A stretch of 64,000 nt of DNA from Zoroaster sp. YZ-2022 (GCA_029582265.1 CM055837.1:16466369-16530368); one strand, 5' to 3'; positions 1-11,640 are shown, numbered from the stretch's first letter. Translations and numbers: made by a program. Notes: a model not told the origin generated them from the sequence alone.

Positions 1-683
1 GCAAAACTGCTTCTATGAGTATGCTTACTCTCTTTGAATCAAGATATACATTGAAGGGAAGGTACAGCATTGGTAATGTTGGCAACTCTGCTTCTATGAG
101 TATGCTTACTCTCTTTGAATCAAGATATACATTCAAGGGAAGGTACAACATTGGTAATGTTGGCAAAACTGCTTCTATGAGTATGCTTACTCTCTTTGAA
201 TCAAGATATACATTGAAGGGAAGGTACAGCATTGGTCATGTTGGCAAAACTGCTTCTATGAGTATGCTTACTCTCTTTGAATCAAGATATACATTGAAGG
301 TAAGGTACAACATTGGTAATGTTGGCAAAACTGCTTCTATGAGTATGCTTACTCTCTTTGAATCAAGATATACATTGAAGGGAAGGTACAACATTGGTAA
401 TGTTGGCCAAACTGCTTCTATGAGTATGCTTACTCTCTTTGAATCAAGATATACATTGAAGGGAAGGTACAACGTTAGTAATGCTGGCAAAACTGCTTCT
501 ATGAGTCTGCTTACTCTCTTTGAATCAAGATATACATTGAAGGGAAGGTACAACATTGGTAATGATGGCAAAACTGCTTCTATGAGTATGCCTACTCTCT
601 TTGAATCAAGATATACATTGAAGGGAAGGTACAACATTGGTAATGATGGCAAAACTGCTTGTATGAGTATGCTTACTCTCTGA
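1..683 (+). repeat. 81-bp tandem repeat array (left array), about 8.4 units
   Basis: The unit is 81 bp and starts near AGGGAAGGTACAACATTGG; it ends in TCTTTGAATCAAGATATACATTG. Eight full units and part of a ninth are visible, and the array runs off the left edge of the window. Units differ by a few substitutions only. Because 81 is a multiple of three and the unit lacks stops in several frames, ORFs of 222 and 150 codons run through it on both strands; I take these as by-products, not genes. The same unit occurs in the opposite orientation at 58192-61505. The unit matches the terminal part of dispersed element family E (see 2783-3113). Confidence 0.95.
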
Positions 684-851
684 ATCAACCCTGCAAAAAC
701 TATGGTGTTAAAATCACACCAGTGCTGTCAACTGTATTCTGTATTCAAAAACGAAATTGTAGTGTGAAACTTATTTGGTGTGAAACTGCATAATGATGTT
801 TTCAAACGACCATAGAAATAGTTTGTCTGGCTGAGGTGCTGTCATGTTTAA
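684..851. repeat. Fragment of palindromic element P, then E-like sequence
   Basis: Positions 689-745 resemble one end of family P (GCAAAAACTATGGTGTTAAAA-like, compare 44416-44544). The stretch just before 848 (GAGGTGCTGTCAT) matches an internal E sequence seen at about 41568, so the D copy that follows appears to sit inside an E copy. Confidence 0.5.
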
Positions 852-1061
852 AGGGACAATATCATCACGATCGACAGGGCATGGAATCGGAGTGCTAGTT
901 TTAGTTTAACTAGGTGACTGAAAATAATACCTCTTAGATAAGGTCATATTATGAGCTGCTGCATAAATGAGCCATTACATTTCAGTCACCGTGTTCTTAA
1001 ACTAGGACACCGGTTTCATTCCCTGTTGAAAGTCTGTTCTGAACGTGACGATACTATCCCT
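852..1061. mobile_element. D-family MITE, TTAA-flanked on the left
   Basis: About 210 bp with near-inverted ends: AGGGACAATATCATCACGAT at the left and the complement of a similar string at the right (GTGACGATACTATCCCT). TTAA lies at 848-851; the right-hand TTAA is degenerate (TTAT). Other copies are at 13857-14748, 22626-22839, 50808-51461 and 62619-62828. It carries no coding capacity. The ORF starting at 951 crosses D and E and is not a gene. Confidence 0.8.
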
Positions 1062-1256
1062 TATGGGAAGAATAATCTTTCCTTATATCCTTGTTGGAAT
1101 TATAACAAACAATCTGAATTTATTCACTATTATTTTCACTACGTCACTAAGCTGGAACGTTCACAGGTTGGTTGTTTGATGTATCTTGAACAAAATGTTA
1201 ATCGTAAAAGCAATTTTGTCAATATTACAGATGTTATACCTTCCCTTTACTACTAA
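1062..1256 (-). mobile_element. E-family element, terminal part, reverse orientation
   Basis: This stretch follows the E consensus in reverse complement: the CTTTCC block, the TTTTCACTA block, CACAGGTTGGTTGTTTGATG, then the terminus ATGTTATACCTTCCCT. It continues the E sequence interrupted by the D copy at 852-1061. Confidence 0.7.
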
Positions 1257-2782
1257 GCATCACAAAAAAACAAGAAAAAGTATCATGATTGGCATTGATA
1301 ACAGTACATTATTGTACTAAATGTTGCATTGAATTGTTTAGACAGAGTTTATTTATGGATAATCGTGTAAAGCAGTCACCCGAAATAAGAAAAGGGAAAA
1401 TGCTTTACTGTCCATAGGAGGGGTAATCTTGAACCTTGAATGACGAAAATCGTCGTAAAGATAATGAATTTGACATTTTAGCTTTACAGCTGAAGTGATA
1501 TTTCGTGTCAGATTACATGTTTGAGTAAACGATTGGAGAAATGTCAAAGACGGCAAGAGCGCTGGGGGGATTTACATAGGATCCCAAGAAAAATGATTCC
1601 ACATTCCAGGTGATTTTATGTAATCAATTTGAAGAGGTCTGCTTCGGCAATACTCGAAAAGAAAAATAGCGCGAGAAAACGTCCCAGAGACGTTGTAGGG
1701 AAGTCTGTGATCACAAGCAATCTCAGTGACGTATTAAAGCCTAAAGCTAGTGTATGGGAACATATTGAATATTTAATGATTTGCCGTTGGGCTTAATAGT
1801 GCCTGTCCAACACCCAGTGGATCCCGTAGTTTGATAACTATAATATCGGTACTTTCATAACTTTGTTCGTCATCCCAACTTGCGTCTGTCTCAATAATTT
1901 ACAGGATTAATATAATTTGTTTTAAATATGTTCTACATATGCATTGACGTGTCCTGAAAATATACATTTATTATCGGAAAGCTTTATCCAAACAAATGCT
2001 TTTAAAGTAGTTAAGCGACTGGAAACACTGTGCCCCGAAACAACACAGAGAGTGCGCAATGACCCCGTTACGGCCGATTGAACTGATTCTTGTATAGACA
2101 TAAAGATAACCATCACAGGGGCGGATCCCAGGTCGCAGAAAAGGGGGGAAAACAATTATAAAGAAGGGCTCACAGCAAAAAGGGGGCGGGGACAAGACCC
2201 CAGAATTAGAAAATAAGTGGACAATTTTGAATTTGTGTACATTGTTGATTTTCAAAAATGGGGCAACACGCCCCTCAATTACCTCCCCTTGATAAACATG
2301 CTTTATACTTGACCAATCACGATGATTCTTAAAAAAATAAAAGCTAGAGTTCCTAACCGTGAGGCAAATCAGTTAATTACCGCAACAAACGAGTGTGCCA
2401 TTCTAAACAGTGCGACAACCCTCTGAAATTATATCAACAACTGTTGACGTCCGCAGAAATTGCCGATTTCGATATGTTCTTTCAATCAAAAATCACTACT
2501 GAAGTTCACTGTCACAGATCTTCATGAGGAGCGACCGTCCTTCAGACTTATTGCCCTCTCAGACATAGGCATGACATTTTATTAATTGAAGATCGTAAGG
2601 TCTGACACATAATGCAAACAGTAGTAATGCCTTAAACAGTATAGCATGTATGATTAATTAAGGTCAATTGAGAGTCAGTGCACTAACGTAAATTAACTTG
2701 GGTGATTTAAGGAATTTAACACATGTAGGTCTCTATACTATTACACTATCATAATACTTCCTTATCATTCTTCAGAAGTTAA
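1257..2782. other. No gene seen; degraded repeat remnants
   Basis: There is no ORF with recognisable domains. Positions 2115-2200 contain GGGGCGGATCC followed by G-rich sequence, similar to one end of the foldback element at 13371-13632. The remainder looks like unique AT-rich DNA. Confidence 0.5.
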
Positions 2783-3113
2783 AGAGAATGACCAATATTG
2801 TTGGCAAAACGTCTGCTATGGGTAATCGCTTTCTCTTTGAATCATTAAACATCCAGTCTGTGTAAAGTTTCAGCTCAATACGGAGTCTAAGTGATGAGAA
2901 AAGTGCGAACAAGCATTCATTTATTTTTTGTACAGAAAAACCCATAGAGCATGTTGCCATTGGCATCTTTTGCACATGTTTTTCGTGTTTTCTCTGAAAT
3001 AACAGAATTTTTCAGGATGAATGGTACCATCTCCACATCATGTTAGTTTCCAGGAAATAATTCATGGATTTTTGTAATCAGGTAGGCCTAATTACTAATG
3101 TTGTACCTTCCCT
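2783..3113. mobile_element. E-family element, near full length, TTAA target site on both sides
   Basis: TTAA at 2779-2782 and 3114-3117 flanks 331 bp. The right end reads (reverse complement) AGGGAAGGTACAACATTAG. The left end is a diverged version that keeps AATATTGTTGGCAAAAC. Inside are the family landmarks: the GAATCATTAAACATCCAG block, the AAAGTTTCAGCT block, and the TTCTCTGAAATAACAG block. This is the best short reference copy for the family that seeded both satellite arrays. It encodes no protein. Confidence 0.75.
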
Positions 3114-3117
3114 TTAA

Positions 3118-3375
3118 AGAAAATTTATATTGGTAATTAAAAAATAACCACGTGGTCGAATTGCAATGTGACATTTACTTGGAGTAAGGCTGATGATTGT
3201 ATCAATCTTCCTTAACAATGATTATGTTTGAGATGCTGTCACTTTTAGAACAGTGAACAAAGTTCGAATTTAGGAAACAATTCTCTTTCCTAAATTCTGC
3301 GTTAGAAAAAAACCTGAATGCATTTTCACTATTTTCTCGTTTAAAAAGTGCATATCATTTCTACTCGAGATTGAG
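3118..3375. mobile_element. E-family fragment
   Basis: It contains the E landmarks GATGATTGTATCAATC, GAGATGCTGTCAC, the palindromic GGAAACAATTCTCTTTCC block, and CATTTTCACTATTTTCTCG. No coding content. Confidence 0.6.
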
Positions 3376-3559
3376 AAGGTCTGAGGCCAAATTATTACGG
3401 TAGAAGTAGACATACCAATACACTATTGTAACATGAACATCGCAAACAAATTTGTATAGTAATATATACATGTATGAATTCGATAACACACTTGGAAACA
3501 TTCTTGATACATCATGTAAGAATCTTTTGACCAACCTTTGGGATGAGCGTAAGATGTTG

Positions 3560-3815
3560 TTGAATGCTATAAATTGATGAATTAATTGCCAAGTTTTCTG
3601 TTCTATCTATATGTCACGCTGCATGTTTTTCTTTTGTTTTTTTTGTTTTTTTCATTTTCTTTTTTTATTCTTGTGTACTTTGTACTAGTGTTTTGTATTT
3701 TAAGTCTTAGTTTATATTTATTGTTTATGTTTTGTACTATGTTTAAGGATGCACCGTCTTTGACGTGTGCCACTGATTTGAAAGTGTAACTCCAATAAAT
3801 TGATTGATTGATTGA
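3560..3815 (+). mobile_element. Probable LINE 3' end with TTGA-type tail
   Basis: A T-rich stretch is followed by CCAATAAATTGATTGATTGA, a short tandem tail of the kind that ends many CR1/L2-type LINEs. No reverse transcriptase coding sequence remains, so only the 3' untranslated part is present. The assignment rests on the tail style. Confidence 0.4.
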
Positions 3816-6410
3816 ACAAAGGACACAGCGCCTTTGTTGGGCGCGATTGGGCGATACAGACCGCACATTCTTAATATGTTGTCTTTCAAAGTATAGGCTA
3901 TACAGAATATAGCAACATGATAACATCAAATAGATGAAATGGACTGCGTTGAAACGAGTTGTCAGATGACGATGTATCTCGCTAAGAATGTAGGATCGAT
4001 TGGAACTCTGAACGTGTGTGTATTTAGACAAAATAAAAAAACATCCATGGTATCTGACATATTGAAACAGCAAGTATGCATTCCTTGTGCGAAGCCGAGG
4101 TCTGCTTTTCTGTTGGCAGACGACGGCCGAGCTCAAAATTCGAACAAGATTTCATTTGGGCTGGAAAAGGCCAAATGTTTTGTTATCTTCCCATCTGTGT
4201 ATGTTTATTTTCACGTGGTATCGCTCGACAGGTACCGGTACATCTGCAATTCACCATAAAATCTTGGATCATCAGATAGTTGCGTTAAGGGAATAATCTC
4301 AGCATAAGAGAAAGCAGTTCGCTTTTTTTGGTAATTCTCCTGATTTGAACGATCGATGAAAATAAAGGTGAATAAATAAATTACAAATTTGTAAACTGAA
4401 GATGGAATGCTCATTTCAGATTTATTCCCATGTTAATTGAAACTGTATTAAATGTTGTAATTTATGTATTTTGATATTCTAATCCCACCTTATTTGACCT
4501 GCGGATAACAAAGTGAGTTAAATTCAGTTAAATTTAAATTGTATCACTGTACAAATTGCAAAAGAAAGAACAAATCCCATAGCCTATTTTAACAACTATC
4601 ACTATAAAATCTCCAATTCTAGACTATATTCAAATAAACTAATCACATACTGCATAATACATTATCAATTCCCACACAATTCAGTCTACTGTAATGAGTT
4701 CAATTTCAAATCACGCTTTAATATCTCCATCATTGAATATTCTCACGTTTTATTCATATAAATCTGGATTACACACTAATGACAATTGCATTATATCCAT
4801 GCACTGTTTGCACTTCTCAGCTAAGTTTATTTCCATTTTAATAACCATTTCTTTAATTAAACGTCCTCCCCTAATCCTTCGCTATTTACATTCCAGTGAA
4901 AGGGATTTGCCATAATTAAATGGCCGATCCATTATGTTCAACCTTTGTCCGACATTTCCGCGTCCTATATTATCATGTAGTAGTTTTCTGTGTATTATTA
5001 TGTTTCCGTGTATTTATAAAGTACTGCGACCTTGGGTTTCGCAATAACAGCTGGCCGTTTTTCCACGAAACGAAATATTTCCCGCCAAAAATAAGTAGGC
5101 CTATTTAAACGTTGAAATATATATGTTAGGCATATATGTTTTTGATCTAATTTTATGAAACTTGTTTTTGATATAAAACCATCATCACTTGTTCATGTCA
5201 TATCGATAGACGCCTGTCTGACGTCAGCCTCATGAATTTCGCATACAAACGATGGTAAACCAGACTACTAATTTGTATGAACATTTCTCTGTAATTGAAT
5301 CAGTTGTAATTCAAACGTCAAAAACGATACCGTTTAAACCAATCGTTACCGATAAGGATTTAGGAAAGAGTACTCTTCCTTAAATTTGAACCTCAGACAA
5401 CAGTATTTCTAGGAAAGATTAATACCCGATTCATCTTCACACTAAGTAAGTTTTAAATTCGACCATTTTGTTATATTGTGAATTACCAATTCTTACCATT
5501 AATTAATTGACATTTTTTCTAAACATCATCCAAATCCAGTGGAAATCTAACAGAGCTTAAAGAATTATTTTGAATCATATTTTAGGCCATAGAGCTCCAT
5601 AGCAACGCCCACCATCAATGACTACGTGGAAAACACGCAATCAAATAAATAAGTCCGTTTTATATCTTTATTTCCTTTTTCAAACAGTATCTTTGGAATT
5701 ATTAAATGCTACATTCATTATTCATTACTCGAGATTAACACTCCCAAGTAGTTACTTCTTAGGATTAGTTTTCGTTTTTAATTATGTAGGATCTGTACAA
5801 AATATTTACATAAATAAGGATTTTGTATTAGTTTTTCATTTGGGGGACATACTCTTCAATAGTTTTAACAGATATACTTATAATTTGTAGCCATGAACAT
5901 CTGGTAGTACGAAGGTAACTAATGTCAAAATGCATTCCAGAGTAATACTCATAGAGCCAGGGTTACCATCGTTGCGCCAGTCATACTACAGCAAGCAAAT
6001 CGATTTAATGTATTTCGAATTGCTATTACTCAAAAACTTAAAGCAATTAATCGAGTCATACCCATACAGGCGTCCCGTTGTCCCTGTTCAACATGCTATC
6101 AGACAAATTACTAAACAGTAAATGGCTTCTTTCTTGTGAAATTCAGCGCATCAGACGCTTTCTTGAGAAACCAACTGAGCATAATAATTATGCACTTACA
6201 AATTATGCACTTACAGATTATTTGTAAGTGCTTTTCTTGCTTGCGGTGTATTGAACATTAATGGTTATATAATTACAGTAATGTTTTGGTAATATGTTTG
6301 TTGTCTTGCTATTTTGCAGAAAGCATCTATAACAAATCAATAATTTATGACAGGATGTTAATTTATAGGGGCCGGGATTGGGGGAATATGTTTTAAGTGC
6401 ATAATTGTGT
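3816..6410. other. No gene seen
   Basis: This is AT-rich DNA without a convincing ORF, splice-flanked exon or repeat family that I can name. One TAGGCCTA octamer lies at 5096-5103. Small ORFs at 3939-4259 and 5618-5890 have no recognisable domain. Confidence 0.5.
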
Positions 6411-6660
6411 TAAAATGGAAGTCACATCATCGGTAATGTTGCAAAACTCCTTCAACGAGAATACTCACTCAAGAATATACATTAAACAATCAATCTGTGG
6501 AAATCTCTGCTTATTTCATTGTGTCATTAACGAGAAAATAGTGAAAAGGCATTCAGAATTGTTGTGAATATTCTAACGTGGAATTTAGGAAAGGGTTCTC
6601 TGTCCTAAATTCAAACTGGAAGTTACTCCTCTTTTCTTAGCAATGGTAGCTCATCAGACA
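6411..6660 (+). mobile_element. E-family fragment
   Basis: E landmarks appear in forward order: TCGGTAATGTTGCAAAACT, AAGAATATACATTAAACAA, GCTTATTTCATTGTGTCATT, AACGAGAAAATAGTGAAAA, and TAACGTGGAATTTAGGAAAG. The outer terminus is eroded. Confidence 0.7.
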
Positions 6661-7880
6661 CAATTATATATGGGGAAGATCAGTGGCGTAACAAGGATTT
6701 TCAGAGTGGAGGGAGGGCGGAAAAAGAAATTGAGGGTAATTTACCGACACACATCTTAAATGAACCGAACATTTTTTTTTCAAAATACAGTTTGAATTTC
6801 CCACGTTCAGAAGTTCAGAAATACCAACAAGTTTGTGAATTTACCGACATGCGCTATTTTGCCAACAAGTGGGGACGACACAACATGATAAGCTGAATCT
6901 TCCGCAGCCTATATCTTGATTTAAAGAATGTTTAAAGAAATTTGTTATAGAAGCAGTTTTGCCAACTATTGAGAAATACCAGATCAACCAGTTATCGAAC
7001 TGTTGTTGTTATAAGCTTGCTTGATGTGAAGTTGATGTGAAGTATCAATCATGCTGAGAAACTGTTCCTTCTGAAGTGCATTCATCAATTAGTATTATGT
7101 CGAATTTGCAAAAATCATAAAAACATGTACAAGTCTTTCATAATTTTCTCAAGAAAGTGAGCATATATTGTGATGAAACTTTAACGGGTTAGGTTTATGA
7201 TATATAAGAGGGTTGAAATGTACGTTTCTCCAAACTAATATGGTGTTCCTTGCTTTTAAGACGTTGCGTCATTGCAAGAGCCGATAGTAAACACCGGGTA
7301 TTTAATTACACTGATAGTGATATTGATCCTATGGCCAATGTTCAGCATTGGATTATTAAGTAAAATATATCAAGAACATCACCTAACTCCCTACTGCCCA
7401 CGTATCATGATTCAAGCATATAGAAATGACGACAGCAAACAACCTCATACCAAAGTGACCCATTACGCCTATTGATCGTTGACTACATCTTAACACTAAC
7501 AGGAATAAGATTGGGAACTCCTAGTCCTCGTCACGATGTAAGCTTTGAACTTCTATGACCCGATTTAAAATGGCGATATATAGGTTTATGGATCCCATCT
7601 TGGAAATTGTAAGCATGACTGAGTGGTATCTGTCAACAATTAAACTTTCTGTCGGTGATATTTCACACCAATTGTTAGCACCGTAAATTAGACCATAAAT
7701 TTTGGACGTTTCAACGGCTGCCATTTTTGCAAAGGGGGAAGAATGCTGCAGAAAGGGATAGCACTCATAAAAAGCATGGAAAATTTACATGTTTGACAGA
7801 AAAGGGGGATTTGGTTTGGGGCTATGACCTCCTTTGGTACCCCTGGCATGGTGGAAGTGCAGTAAAAATGAGAAGTAAAG
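6661..7880. other. No gene; includes an internal E segment
   Basis: Positions 6684-6730 carry a CAGTGGCGTA string like the end of a family C foldback. Positions 7020-7215 match the internal half of E (GAAGTTGATGTGAAGTATCA, then the ATTGTGATGAAACTTTAAC block and the GGTTTATGATATATAAG block), the same segment that forms the 53-bp array at 31880-33080. No supported ORF. Confidence 0.5.
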
Positions 7881-7992
7881 TTTGTGATAGCACCATGTGA
7901 ACTCTTAGGAGGTGTAATAATTGTTAGTTCTGAGAAGAACCGGTGATGAGCTGAAACTCAAGAGATTGTTCACATGGTGCTATCGCAATTAA
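7881..7992. mobile_element. H-family hairpin element
   Basis: The ends are inverted: GTGATAGCACCATGTGAA at the left and TTCACATGGTGCTATCGC at the right. The centre holds GTTCTGAGAAGAAC, a short hairpin also found in the other H copies. No coding content. Confidence 0.75.
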
Positions 7993-8484
7993 TCAATGAC
8001 GTTTTTCACCAAACGCTCATCCTGAGAACCGAAATGAAAAGAACTGTCAGAATAACTTGATCTTGTGAAAGATCTTGTTTTTTAGATTAGGCTATCCTGT
8101 ACGCTCATCTAAATTTGACAGATTTCACCCACGGTGCAAAACTTAATAATCAGGGGGAGGGGGGAACCTGATTAGCTTTTGTTCCCAGACGAATACAGAA
8201 ACAGACGAGCAGTAAGGCTACGTATGACAGACAAGATTGAAAACTCTTTCAGCGTGTTCTAAGTCAGAGCAGTAAGGATTATAATCAGATTGTTATTTAA
8301 AAGAGTTACACTGAATGGAACGTCAGCCATCCTTGAAAAGCACATCATTCTTTGTAAAGGCATAAAGTGCAGTGATTTGCCTGTCTAAATCCCCCGACAA
8401 AGGCCGACCCTAATTATGCCGACAGTATACACTGTCAAAATTAAGCCTTATATATAGAGCTAACACACTATTTGCATTCTCGAG

Positions 8485-8823
8485 AATAATAATAATAATA
8501 ATGTAGACTTATATAGCGCACGTATCCACCAAACTGGCGCTCAAGGCGCATGACATTATTACCCCTGCTCATCAGGCTCATAAATCATTCCTGAAACCAT
8601 CTCAGCTTCCCTGCCATTACAGCGCATAATAGGGCTAATCAAACACAACAACCAACTCTGCCATCACAGGTACCCATGTACCGCTGGGTGGAGTGGCAAT
8701 TATGGTAAAGTGTCTTGCTCAAGGACACAAGCACCATGGTCGCGGTTGGGATTTGAACCCACCTGACGACTCAGCCATCTGAACACAAATCCGATGCACT
8801 AAACCGCTCGACCATGGCACTCA
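8485..8823 (-). mobile_element. tRNA-Leu-derived SINE, reverse orientation
   Basis: Reading the minus strand, the head begins GTGCCATGGTCGAGCGGTTT (A box TGGTCGAGCGG). A class II tRNA-like stretch follows, with B box GGTTCAAATCC. The body contains TTGAGCAAGACACTTTACC, the GGTACC block, and GCGCCTTGAGCGCC near the 3' end. The tail on the plus strand is a short (AAT)n run at 8487-8502. Related copies are at 22066-22410, 51739-52085 and 54560-54870. Confidence 0.85.
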
Positions 8824-8839
8824 ACATAAATGAGAAGCA

Positions 8840-8984
8840 TAAATGATGATAAAACTAATACTTGGTGTAAAGCTGATGATGGCATAAAACATCCCTATAT
8901 TGTTTTACTAAAATAAATGAAATAATTTCCTAAATTGCTGTCATTATTAGAAGACAATCATTGGAAAAAAAATTCACTATTCGA
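8840..8984. mobile_element. E-family fragment
   Basis: GGTGTAAAGCTGATGATGGC followed by AAACATCCC matches the internal E sequence seen at 41520-41560 and 55975-56020. It is short and diverged. Confidence 0.45.
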
Positions 8985-9121
8985 TAGTATGCTCTGATCG
9001 TCTTCGGGAGAAGACGATCAGAAGCATACTGGTCGAAACGTCGAGTTGTAACCTCCAGTTCTTTTCAGAACTAATTACTATTCAATAGAGACATTCACAT
9101 GGTGTCACCGCAGTTATTTTC
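8985..9121. mobile_element. H-family element with a long hairpin at its edge
   Basis: Positions 8985-9030 form an almost perfect hairpin: AGTATGCTCTGATCGTCTTC is followed four bases later by its complement. After it come GGTCGAAACGTCGAGTTG, the GTTCTTTTCAGAAC hairpin, and the terminus CACATGGTGTCACCGC. Confidence 0.75.
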
Positions 9122-9356
9122 ATTATTTAATTGTTAATGAAACAATGAAATAAGCTGAAACATACACAGGTTAGTTTTATGTGTGACATGTATTTTGATT
9201 CTTATAATGTACGGATGTATATATCTATTGAAATCTTTCTGACAGAGGTGCTATTAATATTTCTTTCTTTTTTCAAATGAATGGTTGTTTTCGTTAACAA
9301 CACAATTAAATAAGTGATAATTGTAGCTTTGTATGGTGAAAAGGATAAGTAAAGAC

Positions 9357-9475
9357 TGTTTGCGGTGACACCATGTGAAATTGAGTAGTTCTGAAAAGAA
9401 CTGGAGGTTACAACCCAAACTGGAGTTGTAACCTCCAGTTCTTTTCAGAACTAATTGTTACTCAATTACTAATTA
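9357..9475. mobile_element. H-family element, inverted duplicate with 28-bp perfect arms
   Basis: The left end is TTTGCGGTGACACCATGTG. Arms at 9387-9414 and 9425-9452 are perfect inverted repeats of 28 bases around a 10-base loop. Each arm contains its own AGTTCTTTTCAGAACT hairpin, so the region can fold in two ways. Confidence 0.8.
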
Positions 9476-9539
9476 TTATCCCCCGTCATTCCTCCTACAT
9501 TTTCCGCTGTATCCACCAGATTACCAGATTAAAACATCA

Positions 9540-9830
9540 TTTTGGTGTAAAGTTGGTATAAGTATCAAACATCCTGATAAATTATTCCGTCTGAAGTACT
9601 TTCATCTTGAAGAAACCAGGAATTGTTCTGTCGAATTTACACAAAGTTGCCGTCCAGCAAAAAAAAACATTTAACATTTTTTTCTCAAAAACGTCGGCAT
9701 TTATTGTAATGACATTTACACAGGTTAGTTTTATGATATATTTCTTAAAAACTAGAAAGTTGAAATAAACGTATTATGTTAAATACAAATATTGTACATT
9801 CCGTTTACAGGAAACATATTGGTGTTCTGT
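9540..9830 (+). mobile_element. E-family internal segment
   Basis: It contains the E landmarks GGTATAAGTATCAAACATCC, GTCTGAAGTACTTTCATC, AAAACGTCGGCATTTATTG, and GGTTAGTTTTATGATATATT. The last block is the source segment of the 53-bp tandem array at 31880-33080. Confidence 0.7.
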
Positions 9831-9899
9831 TCTGGTCATTTATTATAATTTATGTGAATACAGATGCGTAAAACCACTGACTTGTGAACAAATACAGCT

Positions 9900-10110
9900 T
9901 ACGGTACGTCATGTCGACATTATATGTAACAGGCCAAGGCCGTGGGCAGTCTTCTGATTGACCAGCGCGGCTGTCAATCAGAATCAGCGCGTTTGAAATA
10001 TCGCTTTTATTTACAGTTTCCGATATCCGAATTTCATATTTTTGTATTTTTATTTTCAAAATTCGTTCGCTTTATACATTCTATTTTGTGGGTCGTCTTA
10101 GTCAAACACG
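9900..10110 (+). repeat. Dispersed repeat shared with 30370-30650
   Basis: GGCCAAGGCCGTGGGCAG, the ATTGACCAGCGC-GGCTGTCAATCAGAATC block and GCGCGTTTGAAATATCG recur in reverse complement at about 30470-30560. The ORF at 9942-10310 crosses this repeat and the element beside it, so I do not treat it as a gene. Confidence 0.6.
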
Positions 10111-10768
10111 ATATATCGTCACCGTTTTCACGAAGTGACGAATCAGCCCACACAGCTGCAAATCCATGTTTTGAGATAATCGCACATGAAGTTGAACTGT
10201 TTTTGAAATCGCAGTTTCAAAGACTTTTCAGCATTAATTATTTTAGATTTTGCTTCCTACTTAAAGCTAATAACTTTAATTACAAAGAAATGTCGGTATC
10301 TTTATCATAGAGATTGTAATTAATGGGGAATTACTTTCCAAACATATTCGTCACTTCGTGAAAACGCAAAAACAAGACCGCGCGTGCAGAGCGCTGTATA
10401 TTAAACAACGTATTAAGCGATTCGTCACTTCGTGAAAACGCTAAACGTAAGTAGGTCACACGATTCGTCACTTCGTGAAAACGCAAAACCAACAATACCC
10501 GCTTTGGCATTTTGCCAATCGCTATGTATTTCAATGTATAAAGCGGCGAATGGCGATTCGTCACTTCGTGAAAACGGAAAACAGTTTAGCTGAGTGATTC
10601 GCCGGGTATATTAATAGCGTAATTACGAAACTATGACGTTTCAACACTTGAAACTTAGCAGAAATGTTGGCCACAATGAATACATCTCAAATATCTACAA
10701 AACTGAATTTGACAAAAAAAAATTTTTTTTTACGGATTCGTCACTTCGTGAAAACTGTGACGATATAT
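10111..10768. mobile_element. Inverted-repeat element with six copies of a 22-bp motif
   Basis: Terminal inverted repeats are at 10111-10144 and 10735-10768: ATATATCGTCAC, then GTTTTCACGAAGTGACGAATC, with one base inserted in the left arm. The inner part of the repeat (GATTCGTCACTTCGTGAAAA) also occurs at 10346-10366, 10419-10440, 10462-10483 and 10555-10576, all in the same orientation as the right terminus. Such internal copies could be extra transposase sites. No transposase ORF and no clear target duplication are visible. Confidence 0.75.
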
Positions 10769-10799
10769 TTAAGAAAAGTTGAGAAATAACTTGATTAGC

Positions 10800-11330
10800 T
10801 TAACTCAAATGATATTGCTTCGGACAGAAATATGTCGACTGATCTTTGACGCCATCATCAACTTTATGTGGAAGATACTGCGGAATTCGCGTCCTTGATT
10901 TTCAGTTCCCGTGACCAAATGTTTTAACAGGATGTGATATGTTGTATTGTATTGTATGCCATCAATCTTCTCTCCATAGATATTGCTATTAAACTTGTCA
11001 TTTTGAATTTCAATCACGGGCCTAATGTTTTTCCCGTCTTCGTCTCCTCTCCTTAACAAATTCTGTATTTCTGGCCTCATACAGCGTGTCTCCAGATCCA
11101 ATACTCCAAGAAAAACTCCCTTCAGAACTGACCCAGAATCCGATTGACACTGACACCAGACGTATCTCCATAGATATTGTTTTTATACTTTGTCATTTTG
11201 AATTCGTTTCATCTCAATCATAGGCCTTATGTTTTTCCCATGATAGTCTTCCTCTCCTCTCCTTACGAAATTGCTAATTGCTCGTCCGCTTTCTTCTGCT
11301 CCAAAAGTCTAAGAAAAAAACTCCTGTCAA
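10800..11330. repeat. Diverged direct duplication of about 195 bp
   Basis: The block TCTCCATAGATATTG, TTGTCATTTTGAAT, ATGTTTTTCCC and CCTCTCCTCTCCTTA is present around 10973-11060 and again around 11165-11270. An open frame of 98 codons on the minus strand (10805-11101) covers the first copy. It has no domain I recognise and the second copy does not keep the frame. Confidence 0.55.
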
Positions 11331-11640
11331 AATTGCCTCAGAATTTCTGACCCAGAATCCGGGTCAGACTGACCCGGAAATGTCAGTATAATCTCCAAAG
11401 GGGTTCTGAGGGCAGTTGCGGACCTTTTCCGGGTCAGTTCTAACTCAAGTGTACGGGTCAGTTCGGACCCGAGTGCATTTAGAATGAAGAATCAGATCTG
11501 CCAGTAAGCACTCTAAAAATTCCTTAGTCAAAATTGACCCGGAAAAGGGTTCTGAAGGTGCCCAGACCCATTTGCGGGTCATACTGACCCTGAAACTGGG
11601 TCCAAGGGAATCATAACTGCCGCAGAGACTGCATACCCCC
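11331..11640. repeat. Region dense in GGGTC/GACCC words
   Basis: Forms of TGACCCGGAA and CGGGTCAG recur in both orientations at least ten times over about 270 bp (for example 11347, 11364, 11430, 11453, 11536 and 11575). It looks like a degenerate minisatellite or foldback. No ORF is supported. Confidence 0.5.

Noticed and set aside
9942..10310. 122-codon plus-strand ORF
   Set aside because: It spans a dispersed repeat and the left end of the element at 10111-10768.
10805..11101. 98-codon minus-strand ORF
   Set aside because: It lies in a diverged direct duplication whose second copy does not keep the frame, and no motif is recognised.
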